A stretch of DNA of 64,000 nucleotides from Trichosphaerium sp. ATCC 40318 (GCA_038496445.1 JALMLS010000321.1:1-64000); one strand, 5' to 3'. Positions 10,901-20,615 are shown, numbered from the stretch's first letter. Numbers and translations are program-made. Notes: generated by a model not told the origin, from the sequence alone.

Positions 10901-11270
10901 GCGTGCTATCTTGCGTATGTTAAACTGCAGTTTCAAGTCCGAACAGGACCATCCTTCTTGGATCCTTTTTAAATCGCCACCGGCTGATTTAGCTCGTCTG
11001 ACGGTTAAGTCGTTACAGTTAGCTTTTCCTTATAATTCTGACACACTTCACAAACTGTCTTCCTTAAGCTTGTATAATCAGGTAGCTATGGCTATACTGA
11101 TCAAATGGACATGGAAGATTTACAATAACGCTACACATTCGAAAGGTCTGTTGCCAATTTCGGTTCATAGAAAAGTAATTAAAGATGAGCTCGATGACAC
11201 ATGGAAACAGATTCAACACATATTCAACAAAACTTACATTTATCGCTACAACCTTACAATTACCATTTGA
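7995..11270 (+). CDS. LINE ORF2: AP endonuclease + reverse transcriptase
   Basis: A 1091-residue replication protein. The N-terminal exonuclease-endonuclease-phosphatase domain shows NIACWNPCGL, SETHW, VVYGPSN, LGDFNVAL, SKLDYIF and YDHCF, i.e. the Asn, Glu, Tyr, Asp/Asn and His positions of the family. The reverse transcriptase covers roughly residues 430-720: SSPGIDGIP, LLTLYKGKGD, RPLALLNTDYKLL, QCGFVPGRDI, FLDFQKAFDSV (first catalytic Asp), GVKQGDPLSP and FADDVA (catalytic Asp pair). About 350 C-terminal residues have no RNase H and no obvious zinc knuckle. It starts at ATG 7995 inside the stop codon of ORF1. All core residues are intact, consistent with target-primed reverse transcription activity. 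Confidence 0.94.
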   Translation: MSVKRVNIACWNPCGLSTVKKINFMHNKFNIHNLDVLAVSETHWRKKVPQKILSLGYKVVWSPQPHSSFCGTAFICSPRVKIFSQTSHSSGRLNTVTFRVRATTLKAGVVYGPSNAKDREAFLSKVTPLLLDLDFLLGDFNVALSHNHLPMHAGSSDGRLRGATELADILANNNLTQSDFKSRHTCWRTNSTSKLDYIFTNEKWLQNLLKFELDPPINNYDHCFLVARFSNQDRAEMGSGRWVLQNFMNDVEILGDIASKFKTRIDGVNTIKQWTLLKRQIVEHIKSIQIDLVAHIKNKRCSIKDDMQYHATDSAEYLALKNQLHHCERSFTEARMLKTGLGDFTIDEVPQKLLTARLKARSKSAMLMSMRDSAGKVRTGTSNISFILTQFYKNLFAAKLTKPRRHGRFLRNAPRNIPLELLEKMADSFTDKEVTTAIKSMKSFSSPGIDGIPAFFYKNNATFTAMFRRIFNHLLRHPKSMPPQFKKGLLLTLYKGKGDVRDPRNRRPLALLNTDYKLLTTLLNKRLLPILVHVVDSTQCGFVPGRDIATNIITLEETIHQAIISEAVPMYDFAFLDFQKAFDSVCHKAIIRTLSHFKVPRPFMRLIQACLSDTWFQIVVNRTLSEPFQITRGVKQGDPLSPTLFVLTMEPILVKFRERLSGIALHKKHISSLGFADDVAAISISPEESLIIQDVLRGAKATIGLIANRSKCFSISNFDGCAFQSVNEVRYLGTSFCKSTGLKNTVWDVVSKMNTKVSRWRSMTRTLISKKTIYSSYTISLFTYQFRFILANQWQIAAIERAASTLFFPSKATYRKPSRLFNPIHSGGFSLLQPKRFNLALLASTWEKFIFSYGSEPYHGLWNLWFNYHGSHWSKEVASYHYTQCRNAWQSLNSPFKGLTEAQILAKVVKGPRSARDLYAFTLDEVKDDLTPTIKKMLKVHGEALRKTFTQLHSSKIFAKFPLLRDYVLRAILRMLNCSFKSEQDHPSWILFKSPPADLARLTVKSLQLAFPYNSDTLHKLSSLSLYNQVAMAILIKWTWKIYNNATHSKGLLPISVHRKVIKDELDDTWKQIQHIFNKTYIYRYNLTITI

Positions 11271-11481
11271 CTTGTCCGGTCAACTGGGAGTTGGTTTTCT
11301 CCTCTAACATTCAGGTGGAAAGGATGGGAAGGGTTCAAATCCCTTTTAACATTTTGGGCGGAAGTTCGTAGCTTCACGTTTTTGGTGCTCTGTTGGCGAT
11401 CGAAGGAACTATGTATCTTGTATGCAAATAATTGCTTGTAATCGTTGGCTCGGTGAGCCGTCCTTGTATAGTAAACCTAGA

Positions 11482-11511
<30 letters not shown>
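11271..11511 (+). other. LINE A 3' UTR and poly(A)
   Basis: About 210 bp of untranslated sequence, more G-rich than the host DNA, ends in CTTA(27). It should contain the RT recognition region. No stem-loop was worked out. Confidence 0.7.
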
Positions 11512-11516
<5 letters not shown>

Positions 11517-11525
11517 AGAGATTGG
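11512..11525 (+). repeat. target-site duplication, right copy (LINE A)
   Basis: Identical to 7025-7038; it restarts the LRR frame (RLAGVHTIDL). Confidence 0.92.
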
Positions 11526-11747
11526 CAGGTGTACACACTATCGACTTGAACAGTTGTAATTCAATAACAGATTCAGGTATTGTGGCATTGGCAGGTGTAC
11601 ATGATATTGATTTGAGTCAGTGTATGTTGATTACAGATTCAGGTATCAAAGCACTAAAGGGTGTTCATACCATCGATTTAAGCTACACCAATATTACAGA
11701 TAAAGGTGTTAAATCACTTGCTGGTGTTCATACTATTTATATTCAAG

Positions 11748-11764
11748 GTACATCAGTTACAGAT
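11748..11764 (+). repeat. target-site duplication, left copy (LINE B)
   Basis: GTACATCAGTTACAGAT directly precedes a T tract (the poly(A) tail of a reversed LINE). The identical 17 bases recur at 13211-13227, where the LRR frame resumes as TDEGVKALHG. Confidence 0.9.
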
Positions 11765-13210
11765 TTTTTTTTTTTAGAATAAGAGGCAGCGCGCTAGCGC
11801 CTACTTTATTACATATGGTATTGTTACATTGTGTTGGTTACATTATGTTAATAAACTTAAAAATAAATTTAATGTGCAATAGGTTCCTTCTCAACAGTAT
11901 ACTGACGTAAAACTTAGAAAGAGTCATTAGAAGTAAGTAAAAAGATGTAAGAAAGGAAAAGAAGGGGGGTTGGGGGGGAAGTTTCCCCCCCAAATAAAAA
12001 AAAAAAATCTCTTCAAATTAAAAACCACACTAAGTGCGGTAACTAGGTACAGGGAGCGCAATCGGCTCCAAATTTGCAAAGCAAATTAGGAGGAAACGCG
12101 ACCCCTCAATGTTAATTATATATCGATCCTAATCTATAAACAGGTTTGGAAATTCGTTGTTCATTAGTAGGAGTTAAAAATTTACTTAGAATGATTGTAC
12201 CGTCTGGTAGAATTTGGTCGACTCCACTTCCAATAACAAATGCAGGTGTATTAATCTGTAATCTCCTTAGACTTTTATGTTCTGATATAACCTCTGAATA
12301 GTCCATCTGTACATTACACTTGAATCTATTTGTAGTCCATCTGTTTGTGTCTTCATTTTTGTATATCCAGTTGACATCATTTACAGTTCCATTATATTTC
12401 GCTAGGATCATCCAATTTATAAACTTATATCTAATCTGTTGTCCTGATAACCATTTTCCTGTAGGTACACCATGTTTAATGTCATTCCTAATGATCCAAG
12501 TAATCGCTAGAATTATTCCTATTTCCAAGAGGTGATGAACTGACTTGCAATTCTCTAAAGATGTTTTAAGTGATATACCTGGTTTGCAAAATAATAATAA
12601 ATCAAAAACTACTTCCATTATCTTATTAGGTACCGACCAATCATAAAATATTTCTTCATGTTTCTCTGGAGGAAATGCATCTTTTTTATGTGTTACTGGA
12701 AGACATCTCATAATAAATCTCCATAAAATATCTCTAATATAGCTTACACCTTTAAATTTGTTTAGTAGTTTGAGTATGGTTAAATTAAAAATAAGGTTTT
12801 TTCTAAAGTGGGGTTTTAGACGTGGGATGATTCTTTTTCTTAAGATTGATGTAAAAAATTTCACTTTTCTGAGCGATTGAGCTAAGAGAAAAACCTCCTT
12901 GAGAATGGAAGAGAAAGTTGAGACCAAGACACACAAGAATATTTCTTTTTCTTGTCAAAAACACGAGAAACATCCCACAGGAACCAATTACACATTAATG
13001 AGTTTAGCAGTTGCACTAGGAGGGATTGAGAGGTCTGGTGAAATAGATTAGTTGGGATTGGGCATACGATTTGAAAATATTAATTTTTTGACGAATTGTT
13101 TTACACAAAGGTTTCCACTTTACTAGTTGTACTGTTATCTTCTCTATAGTTCTGTTCCAATCAAAATTCAGTCCATCGTCACTCAAAGTAAAGCCTAGAT
13201 ACCTAATACT
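11765..13210 (-). mobile_element. 5'-truncated LINE, second family (LINE B)
   Basis: A 1.45-kb insertion in the same LRR gene, in reverse orientation. Its 3' tail is the T tract just after 11764 on + and its truncated 5' end abuts the second copy of the 17-bp duplication. The remaining coding sequence is the end of RT and the C-terminal domain, with frameshifts. It is unlike LINE A in sequence, so at least two LINE families have been active. Near its 3' end are a poly-G/poly-C stretch (about 11965-11995) and GCGCTAGCGC (about 11791). Confidence 0.88.
12112..13210 (-). pseudogene. LINE B ORF2 fragment (RT thumb to C-terminus)
   Basis: On the minus strand from 13210: IRYLGFTLSDDG (the YLG block after the RT catalytic motifs), then LVKWKPLCKTIRQK. 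A frame-shifted stretch follows (about 12900-13016), then a long frame to 12112 containing WIIRNDIKHG, typical of LINE C-termini. At least two frame changes around 12900-13020 make it non-functional. The APE and RT catalytic parts are absent because the copy is 5'-truncated. Confidence 0.8.
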
Positions 13211-13227
13211 GTACATCAGTTACAGAT
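13211..13227 (+). repeat. target-site duplication, right copy (LINE B)
   Basis: Same 17 bases as 11748-11764; after it the LRR gene runs to its stop codon at 13270-13272. Confidence 0.9.
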
Positions 13228-13272
13228 GAAGGTGTCAAAGCATTGCATGGAGTTCACAAGCTTGAAAAATAA

Positions 13273-13762
13273 AAAATGAATCATTGAATGGATTATGTGA
13301 GCATAAGTGATGACAGATAACATACAAATCGACATTAAATTGACTTAATGTATGTACACAGGGATAGTTGATATTGCTAGCATTTTTTACTTTTTAATCA
13401 GGTAAAACTTTCCTTTGTTAAAAGCCACCAATAAATACTCCAAATTATCACTTTGCGGCATTAGTAGTTTCAGACTAAAGTGAAGCCTCAAATGATAGAT
13501 GAAGTTTCAGAAAGTTATATATTGGCAAGTATCTTTTTTTTGTAACTATTAGTTGTTATCTATTGAACGAAGTCTCTGGCATTGACATGATACTAGTGTC
13601 GAATAAATAACAAGTAGCTCCAACCAGATGGGGTGAGATTAGATTCCATTTTACCCACTCGATTCAGGAACACGTGTTGAAGGCGTCATTGTCAGACCAC
13701 TTTGTTGTTTCATACAACAAACTCAAAGTCGTTTTGATTAAAACCCTTATTTCTCTGAGGTT
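13273..13762. other. intergenic
   Basis: About 490 bp, AT-rich, one CACGTG at about 13672. I see no gene in it. Confidence 0.4.
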
Positions 13763-14194
13763 ATGATGAGGTATTGCTCGTGGAAATACGTATTCGATTC
13801 AGAGAAGGCAAAGGAGATGTCAAAAAGAGGCACAAGGTATTTCTTCATTTTTTTGGATTTTTTATTCGTTTTGTCTCGCTGAGTCTTGGAGGAAAAGGAT
13901 GTTGCCCCACATGGCTTATCGCTCACCAAGTGAGTCAAAGCAAGCTGTTATCATTTTCTCAGTTGACTTCGAAAAAAAAACAAGACAAATTCAATCTGTC
14001 ACTTCTCCTCTATTCAGTACGTTCTACATCTCGTAAAGAATCCTATGCAGTCAATAATAACTACTATGGGACGCGTGATCCACATGTATTCTCTCGAAAA
14101 TATCTTTGGTGTTTCTTGGGCTTCAGTTGTTCATTGGAAAGAAGGACAAGATGCCACAATTGATAACGGTAAATGGAGTGTGATCAAAAACTAA
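13763..14194 (+). CDS. small unidentified three-exon gene
   Basis: Start at ATG 13763 (MMRYCSWKYVFDSEKAKEM). A GTATTT intron follows at 13837, then a short middle exon near 13880-13930 (GGKGCCPTWLIAHQ) ending at a GTGAGT donor. A last exon after TATTCAG (about 14017) gives YVLHLVKNPMQS, HMYSLENIFGVSW and GKWSVIKN before TAA at 14192-14194. About 110 residues in total. The phases fit but I do not recognise the family. U2AF35 follows on the same strand about 150 bp downstream. Confidence 0.45.
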
Positions 14195-14339
14195 ACAAAC
14201 AAAAATTGGGAGCCAAGGAAAAGTGGCTTGCAGTTTTTTGGTTTTTTTTGGTTTTTTTGCGTTTTTTTTAGTGCGGGTGATCGAAAGAAAGCTCCGATTT
14301 TTATCCCTTGAGATGTATAAATTCGCACAAAGAATTATT

Positions 14340-15253
14340 ATGGCTAGACGTCTCGCTGAATTATTTGGTACAGAACAAGATAGGTACTCGTTATGCTCAG
14401 ATGTTACAAAAAAGCTCTATGAATATCTACTGACTATTTTTTCGAATAAACACAGGGTGAACTGTCCTTTCCATTGGAAGATTGGATCTTGCAGATACGG
14501 TAATCTATGTACTAGGCTACACTGTAAGCCAAACGAGAGTCAGACGATACTGTTTCATCGATTGTACGAGAAGGAGCAAAGAAACTTCGGGGAGAAGTAA
14601 AAACTCTTTTTTTTTTTCCTCTTTTCAACAACTCACGTGCTATATACTTGTTTTAGGTTCTAATTTCTATTGTTTACTGAAGATATATTGATCAATATGA
14701 TCAATATGATTCTACAAATGGAAGGCCGTTATTTGATGAGGAATCCTCGCAAAAAGCGTTTGAACAGTTTTACATTGATATCTTTTCTGAGTTTGTGCAA
14801 TACGGACGCATTCTGGAACTTGTATGCTGTGCCAATATTTGTGACCACCACGTTGGTAATGTTTACGTAAAGTTCGAAAACGAAGAAGATGCTGCTGCAT
14901 TACTAGAAGCAAAGCAAGGATCGTTTTACAATGGTAACGTGTTTTGTGGTTTTTTTTTGGATGTTGTACAACAAAATTTCTAACACGTGCTTTATAGGAA
15001 ACGTTATAGTGGGTGAGCTATCTCCAGTTACTAATTTTAACGATGCCACTTGTAGACAATACATTGAGGGTAAGTAAATGATACATTGAACAAAAGTTGC
15101 TAATGGACCACAGGTAAATGCGTAAGAGGTGGATATTGTAATTTCGTACATGAGAGACTCATTCATCCTAAATTGGAGAGATTACTATACTCAATGCAGG
15201 ACAAACTATGGCGTAGAAGAGATGACAAGTCTAATGAAATGCAGGTCGCTTAG
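14340..15253 (+). CDS. U2AF1: splicing factor U2AF 35-kDa subunit
   Basis: Five exons read in phase: 14340-14383, 14456-14596, 14683-14933, 14998-15069, 15114-15253 (648 nt, 215 residues). The protein has the full U2AF35 order. ARRLAELFGTEQDR is followed by zinc finger 1 (VNCPFHWKIGSCRYGNLCTRLH). The UHM-type RRM includes FEQFYIDIFSEF and HHVGNVYVKF. Zinc finger 2 follows (CRQYIEGKCVRGGYCNFVH) and a short tail. The RS domain of animal U2AF35 is missing, as in short fungal-type proteins. It reads the AG of 3' splice sites with U2AF65. Introns 2 and 3 each contain a CACGTG shortly upstream of the acceptor. Confidence 0.93.
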
Positions 15254-15449
15254 ATGAATAGACCAAACTCGACCTTGCAACACCTGTACTTGCCATGACA
15301 ATACAAATAAAAGTCTTTTTAGTATTTTGTGTACATCTTAACACCGGTCCTTTGTCGCTCTTAGGCAAAGCAAGTAACCCTAGTCATAGCGTAATCTAGC
15401 TTTTTAATTAATGATATGTTACAGTTAAGTTTAGATCAAAGATATTGTA

Positions 15450-17605
15450 GTCTTAGGCATCACGTCATGGGTAAGTTACATTTTCTCCGCAGAGTTTGTT
15501 TTTGTCTTGCATGCAGTAGGAATTGAAGAGCTGTCAGGTGTTCTTGCGGAAAGATCCTTTTTAATAGAGTTCTTACCAGGGCGCATAAGCCAGAGTTGTA
15601 GCTAGAAAAGATGATCAGTAAGCTTACAATTTTCTTGTTTTTTCTGGAAACTTTTAACGTACTAAGTCCAACATTGTGCTCCACATGAAGTATGTGTACC
15701 ATACTATAGCATAAGATGAGGGTTTATCTGTACCACTCAATAATACGACGACAATATACACAATAAGTACAAATAAAGAAGCAGTAAGAGCACTTGTACG
15801 CCAAAACACCTGGAAGGAAAAAAATAAATAACGTTCGTTTTGTATTGTTTTGTCTTTGTCTTTCGTTAACAACGTACCCTACTTGCTTTTCGTAAAACTG
15901 ATCTACGTTCTTTTTTCTGATATATTATCTTAATAGACATAGCCATGATACAAAAGCAGTAAATAAAAGCAACAACAGTCATAATTATCTATTCGAAAAA
16001 GTCAACGTTAGTATGCTTTTTCTTTTTTTTTCTGAGTTTGGTTTTAACGTACTTCTATAAACGAAGCTAGTGTTCTAAAAGCAGGAACAGCTTTTATAAG
16101 ATCTCCTAATCCTTGTAGAAGAATGGCTACAAATTTTATAAAGATTACTGTGTAAATGATGTATTGTGTTATTGTTAGGACATATTTCACTTGTATGCTC
16201 TGAACAAGAATACGGTGCCTATTTTTACGTTATTGTAATGATAATATATTTAATTAGGTTGAATAATACCAGAATAATCCTATTAATAGAGAGTTCGAGA
16301 TACTAGGCGAGAGTTAAATCGTAAACATACAAAAAAGTAGAAAAAAATGAGAAAAAATGAGATGTGTCAAAACGTGCGTGAATGCAATGCTCAGAGAAAA
16401 AGCAAGTCGGACTATTGGAAATGGATACACTTTATGATATCCCATAGGGTCAACAGCTATAGAAAAATAAGATTAGTGGCTTCTAAAGGGCGTAGCAACT
16501 ACTCACCATGTAGAACTAATCTACAAAGTATAGATGATATTTCAAGCCAAATACTAACTGTGGGTATGCTTATAGAAAAACAAGTTCCGTTTCTTGATGC
16601 GTTTGTGTGTAGCCTAATATAGTTAGAATTGTAAAAGTAAACTTATTTTTAATCACGTGCCTTAGAAGAGCTACACCAAGAACAAAAAAATTTAGAAACG
16701 TGATGGAAATTTGCCAAACAACAAATTTCTCAAAAAGTTCCTCCCAATCATTCTCATCAGCATCTGCATCTACAATCTTTCCATTGTGCGGAAACTCATC
16801 AAAATTAATATCATCATCCTTGATTTCTGCCACGGGAATCTAAATTTTTTAATGAGTATCACGTGAAAAATGAAGTCCAAAAAAGGGTAAAAAATACTGT
16901 TCAAAAAAACAATTTGCAAGGTTCAGCGTGTTTTAGTAATACTCTTTCTGCCCTGAGTCCCAAGGTACAGTATGCCCTCAACTCTGTGAGCGAGAAATTA
17001 CTTTATTGATGTTATTGGGGCGAGAAAAAGACCTAAGATTTTCTGTACTTGCTCACTTTTATCCAAGTGCCATGTCTTTTTATGAAAATATTCGAAAATA
17101 AAATTAAAAAAATCACTAAAATAGGTAGTCCGAACCGCACTTTTATTTCTTCCGCTCCAGAGAAAAGTATATATTCACCACGACCGGGATTACTTGCTCT
17201 AATAAATACCCCTAAAGCTCCTTTGTCTTGAAAATCAATTATAACGCGTTCTTGTGGTATAGGACGTTCTTTAATGAGCACCAAGTTGCCTATTCAAAAA
17301 AGTTAAAACCATCAAACGGTTTTAAAGAATGAAAATATTAAAACGTCATGTAGTAATACATTACGACGCGAAGAGGCATGTTGTTAAAAAAAGAGTTGAG
17401 TTTTAAGATTGATCTTGCCTGTTATGTTATTAGATGTCTCTGGAACAAGTAAAGCCTGTTTAAACTCCCATTCAGCTTCGTTAGAAGGAAATTGAAGAGG
17501 AATAAGACTCATTTCGGTTGTTTCAACATTGTCGTATACTATAAGTTCCCCATAGGCTCCAAATGCCATGAGCATAACAACCACGTTGAAGAGGATACGA
17601 AGCAT
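15450..17605 (-). CDS. multi-exon polytopic membrane protein (7TM-like), unidentified
   Basis: On the minus strand from ATG 17605 a signal peptide (MLRILFNVVVMLMAFGAYG) starts a secreted N-terminal region (exons about 17400-17605 and 17120-17284; ERVIIDFQDKGALGVFIR). An acidic stretch precedes the first membrane helix (about 16630-16833, ITFLNFFVLGVALL). Further exons carry VDPMGYHKVYPFPIVRLAF (about 16390-16470), an exon at about 16050-16190 with IIYTVIFIKFVAILL and DLIKAVPAF, VVAFIYCFCIMAM (about 15900-15980), and two helices at about 15670-15820. The layout (signal peptide, ectodomain, several helices) is like 7TM receptor or trafficking proteins such as the GOST group, but I cannot assign a family. 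Exon limits and the 3' end are approximate. Confidence 0.5.
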
Positions 17606-17632
17606 GTTTAATCGTATGAAAAAGCGATAAAT

Positions 17633-17638
17633 GGCACG
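17633..17638. promoter_or_regulatory. CACGTG 28 bp upstream of the membrane-protein start
   Basis: Palindromic E/G-box-type site just before the start codon at 17605 on the minus strand. See the window-wide CACGTG excess. Confidence 0.35.
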
Positions 17639-17822
17639 TGATAGTACTTCTTTTCAATCAAATTGGTTCCGGAGCAGAATGCTGTTAGTATACACAAGAA
17701 AAAAGCCGGGGCTCTAAAATGTGTGTTCTTAGCCTAGTGAAGTTTGAGTTAGCTGGTTGAGGTCTCCACCTTTTTTGCTTGTTCACTTATTTGGCCAGCT
17801 AAGGCATAAATGGTAAATTGAA

Positions 17823-18964
17823 ATAATCAAGGATGCAGTATGTGTGTGGACAGATGGGTCACGTATTCGTATAGCAGCTAGCAATAATGCTGGTGTTGGA
17901 GTTTTTTTCGGCGAAAACAATAGGTGTAATGTCGCATGCAGAGCGGTTACTAAACAAGATATTGACGCTGCTGAATTGGAAGCAGCTATCATAGCTATCA
18001 AAGTTGTGCCTGCGTATCATAAGGTTAGAATAATCACTGACTCCACATATGTAATCAAGGTTGCTACTGCAGATAAAGTGTGTCCGTTTTCGCCTAACGC
18101 AACTATTGTACAAGAACTTCGTGAAGCGATTAGTAATAGGCGTACTGAAGGAGGTATTGTGTCATGGCACAAAGTGCCTAGCCATTATGACAACAAGGTT
18201 AGAGCTTACAAAAGACGACCTAAAAAAATGAAGGCTTTACGTAAAGAAATGACAGAGCTGTAATATACGTAAGTATATAGATACCAAGCACAAAGAGAGT
18301 GCTACAGCTGAAATAGTTAAGCGTAGGCCTATCATGTGTGCAGTGGATATGGTATTGTCTACAATCAATGGCGGTGTAGCGGATTATTCTATGTCTAAAC
18401 ATGGTTTTGTTTAAAGCTAGAAACAATAAATTGTGCAGTCGTAGTATGATGCATAATCGAATTCGTCCTGGATGGAAAGGAGTTGATCCTAATAAGTACT
18501 CTGATGGTGTATGTGTCTTCTGTCCCTCTGAGGAAACCACTATGCATATTCTAGCGGACTGTGTTGAGCATGAACACATATGTGTACACAACGCTAAGCG
18601 TATTAAAAAGGTTATGGAAGCTAATCTTCCTGGAGTTAAGTACAAGAGGTTTTGGCCGTCCTCTAATGATCATGCCAGCTTTAAAGCTAGGCATGCACCT
18701 TCCGCTGAAGTGCGGGTGTTGGGTGCAAAGGCGTATATACCCGCTGGTCTCTCTGATAGCATTGTTGAGCAAGGTTTTAAAAAGAAAATAGTGACCAAAA
18801 CACTTAAAGAAGTGCAACACATTTTGGTTAACAACACGCATGATATATATATCAAGGTGTAAAAAGCGCGAGAGGAATGGTGGAAGTATAGCAATAGTGA
18901 ATATGTTGAATGTCCTGAATTGGACAGCATATATAGAAGGTTTGTAGAACCGCCTATTAAATAA
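17823..18964 (+). pseudogene. LINE remnant with RNase H and C-terminal CCHC (LINE C)
   Basis: A 5'-truncated non-LTR element. The RNase H domain has VCVWTDGS (first Asp), AAELEAAIIAI (Glu), IITDSTYVI (Asp) and VSWHKVPSH (His). After a frame break (about 18260) a C-terminal part holds the zinc-binding block CVFCPSEETTMHILADC, typical of I/R1-like and other RNase H LINEs. An in-frame TAA at about 18860 interrupts the tail, which then continues as EEWWKYSNSEYVECPELD to 18964. RT and endonuclease are missing. No clear poly(A) or target duplication was found, so the edges are approximate. Confidence 0.75.
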
Positions 18965-19213
18965 TTTATTAATTATAATTATACCGTCCTGGGGTGAATT
19001 TCGATCCATGGCATAAACTAAAGAAAAATAAAATAACAATTGTACAGTTTTTTTTTTACAACACTGAATTTAACAACCGTCACTTCATAAGCCAGCCAGT
19101 GTTTAATTTTTTGTTGTAACAAGGCGACTCACGTGCTACCAAAAGTGCTGTGTGCGGTGTGTTCACCTGCATTCAGGTAAGGATTCAAAAATGTGTTCTT
19201 TCATGTGAAGTTG

Positions 19214-19285
19214 ACCAGCTTTTCTCATCAAGCTAACATCATTAACTTTATGGATCTCTTGTGACATTTCACAGAAGATCCGGGC
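19214..19285 (+). repeat. direct repeat, copy 1 (about 72 bp)
   Basis: ACCAGCTTTTCTCATCAAGC... through GACATTTCACAGAAGATCCGG. It matches 19446-19517 with only a few differences. Confidence 0.8.
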
Positions 19286-19445
19286 AAAAGATTAAAGCCA
19301 TTGCATTCTGTAATGTCCTTCCTCGACAGCAACGTTAAAGAGTTGGGCATATGGGTGACCGCTTTGACATAAATTGTATTTCATTAAACTCACTGTTTCA
19401 CGTGATTTTTTTAAACGGCGGTTTCAAACGTTTTGTTTTGGACCT

Positions 19446-19517
19446 ACCAGCTTTTCTAATCAAGCTAACATCATTAACTTTATGGATCTCTTGTGACATT
19501 TCACAAAAGATCCGGGG
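19446..19517 (+). repeat. direct repeat, copy 2
   Basis: Second copy, offset 232 bp from the first. It includes the same TTAACTTTATGGATCTCTTG core. No coding potential recognised. Confidence 0.8.
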
Positions 19518-19993
19518 TAAAGTTTATGGGTTTTTACTGTTCTCATTCTTTTCCCTATGTACCCAATACAGATGAGGATGAATAACAGATTGACTAACTT
19601 CTGATTGGAACAAACTGTATTTTGCCAAATCATTTAATGTAATACGGCGAGAGCAGCTTTATAAAGTATTTATTACGTCGGGTCAACCCGTAAACATGAA
19701 AATAGGGCGCGACAGATTGTTGGGTTTTAGGACTGAGTTTACTAAATTATTTAAAGCCAATTGTACAGCTCTTTAAAAAGTGACTATGATCACACCAAAA
19801 AGGGTACCGATAATCTGAGTTTACCCTTTGAAGTCATCAATTTGTTTAAGAATCCCTGCTAAACGCTTATTCCAATGAAGCTACTTGGGTCAAAAAGCGT
19901 GTCTAATGTGCGAAAATACTTTAATAAATGTGCTTCTTTTTGGCGTTAAGTACTACCACCGTGGCTAAAACATGCCAATTCTAAAGCTAACAC

Positions 19994-20546
19994 ATGATGA
20001 CCGCATCTACTCTCTTTATAGTATTGTTAGGATTAATTGCTACATCTCTAGCTGATAAAAAACAAGTTCCAGTGCCACCAATACCTCCACTACCAAACAA
20101 CTTTCCAATACCTCCTTTACCAACCACAGGCTCCATTCCGATACCGCCAATACCAGGGAACTTTCCAATACCACCAATACCAAATACAGGAAACATTCCA
20201 ATACCACCAATACCAAACACAGGAAACATTCCAATACCACCACCAATACCAAATACAGGAAACATTCCAATACCACCAATACCTCCAGTACCACCTGTAC
20301 CAGTCATCCCAACGCCACCAATACCACCTGTACCACCTGTACCAGGAAACGTCCCAATACCACCTATTCCAGGTAACGTGCCAACTACGCCACCACCTAC
20401 TGTAACACCTGCTTCAGTTGTACGTTTTTTTCTCTTTTTTTTTTTTGGCCGTTTCGATTTCGAAACGCTAACTTCTTTTTTAGGCATCACAGCTCTATTT
20501 TTCTGCACTTGTACTTGTTGCTTTGTGTATTGCGCAGCTCTTGTAA
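19994..20546 (+). CDS. secreted proline-rich repeat protein with GPI-type tail
   Basis: Exon 1 (19994-20419) begins with a signal peptide (TLFIVLLGLIATSLADK) and then consists almost wholly of a Pro/Ile-rich repeat, about 11 residues per unit (IPNTGNIPIPP). A GTACGT...TTTTAG intron (20420-20483) joins in phase to exon 2 (20484-20546), giving a hydrophobic C-terminus (FSALVLVALCIAQLL) directly before TAA. A signal peptide plus a C-terminal hydrophobic tail without a cytoplasmic domain is the plan of a GPI-anchored surface protein. The extended polyproline-like repeat suggests a cell-coat component. The glycine-rich frame on the opposite strand is its antisense shadow. Confidence 0.75.
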
Positions 20547-20615
20547 CACAATAAACTTCATAATTTTTCAAATAGTAAATCACGTGGTAATAATTTGAGA
20601 TTTAGTGATTATTGT

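Larger units (their letters stand above)
7039..11511 (+). mobile_element. full-length LINE retrotransposon (LINE A), two ORFs, poly(A)
   Basis: A 4.47-kb non-LTR retrotransposon inserted in the F-box/LRR gene. It has a short 5' UTR (7039-7116), ORF1 (7117-7998), ORF2 (7995-11270), a 3' UTR of about 210 bp and about 27 terminal A residues (11485-11511). It is flanked by a perfect 14-bp target duplication. Both ORFs are open and all recognisable catalytic motifs are present, so the insertion looks young and the copy may be or recently have been mobile. Base composition is less AT-biased than the surrounding DNA. ORF2 most resembles the L1/Tx1 group (RPLALLNTDYKLL block, AP endonuclease, no RNase H), which is inference from motifs. 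Confidence 0.93.
6298..13272 (+). pseudogene. F-box/leucine-rich-repeat gene, broken by frameshifts and two LINE insertions
   Basis: Exon 1 starts at ATG 6298. A GTACGA...TTTAG intron (6388-6450) joins in phase to an F-box-like exon (ELTALPTEIIVLILKQS). After it come LRR units of about 23-24 residues of the form ALAGVHxIxLxxCxSITDxGI. Pieces lie at 6451-7038, 11526-11764 and 13228-13272, ending GVHKLEK before TAA. Two frameshifts precede the first LINE (about 6645-6660 and about 6780-6800), judged against the intact paralogue at 32124-32861, which shares the GSPLL.NTTI stretch. A full-length LINE sits after position 7038 and a reversed LINE fragment after 11764. With both insertions removed the LRR frame continues across each junction. 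The gene is therefore dead, but its repeats downstream of the frameshifts are still well conserved. Confidence 0.85.
18965..19993. other. intergenic with a direct repeat
   Basis: About 1 kb without a supportable gene. It contains two copies of a 72-bp repeat (listed separately) and two CACGTG sites (19134, 19403). Confidence 0.45.

Noticed and set aside
11960-12010. G-run/C-run hairpin as a terminator
   Set aside because: It lies in the 3' UTR of LINE B, and rho-type terminators do not apply in a eukaryote.
19987-20583. Glycine-rich 198-codon frame on the minus strand
   Set aside because: It is the antisense of the proline repeats. The plus strand has signal peptide, phase-correct intron and a GPI-like tail.
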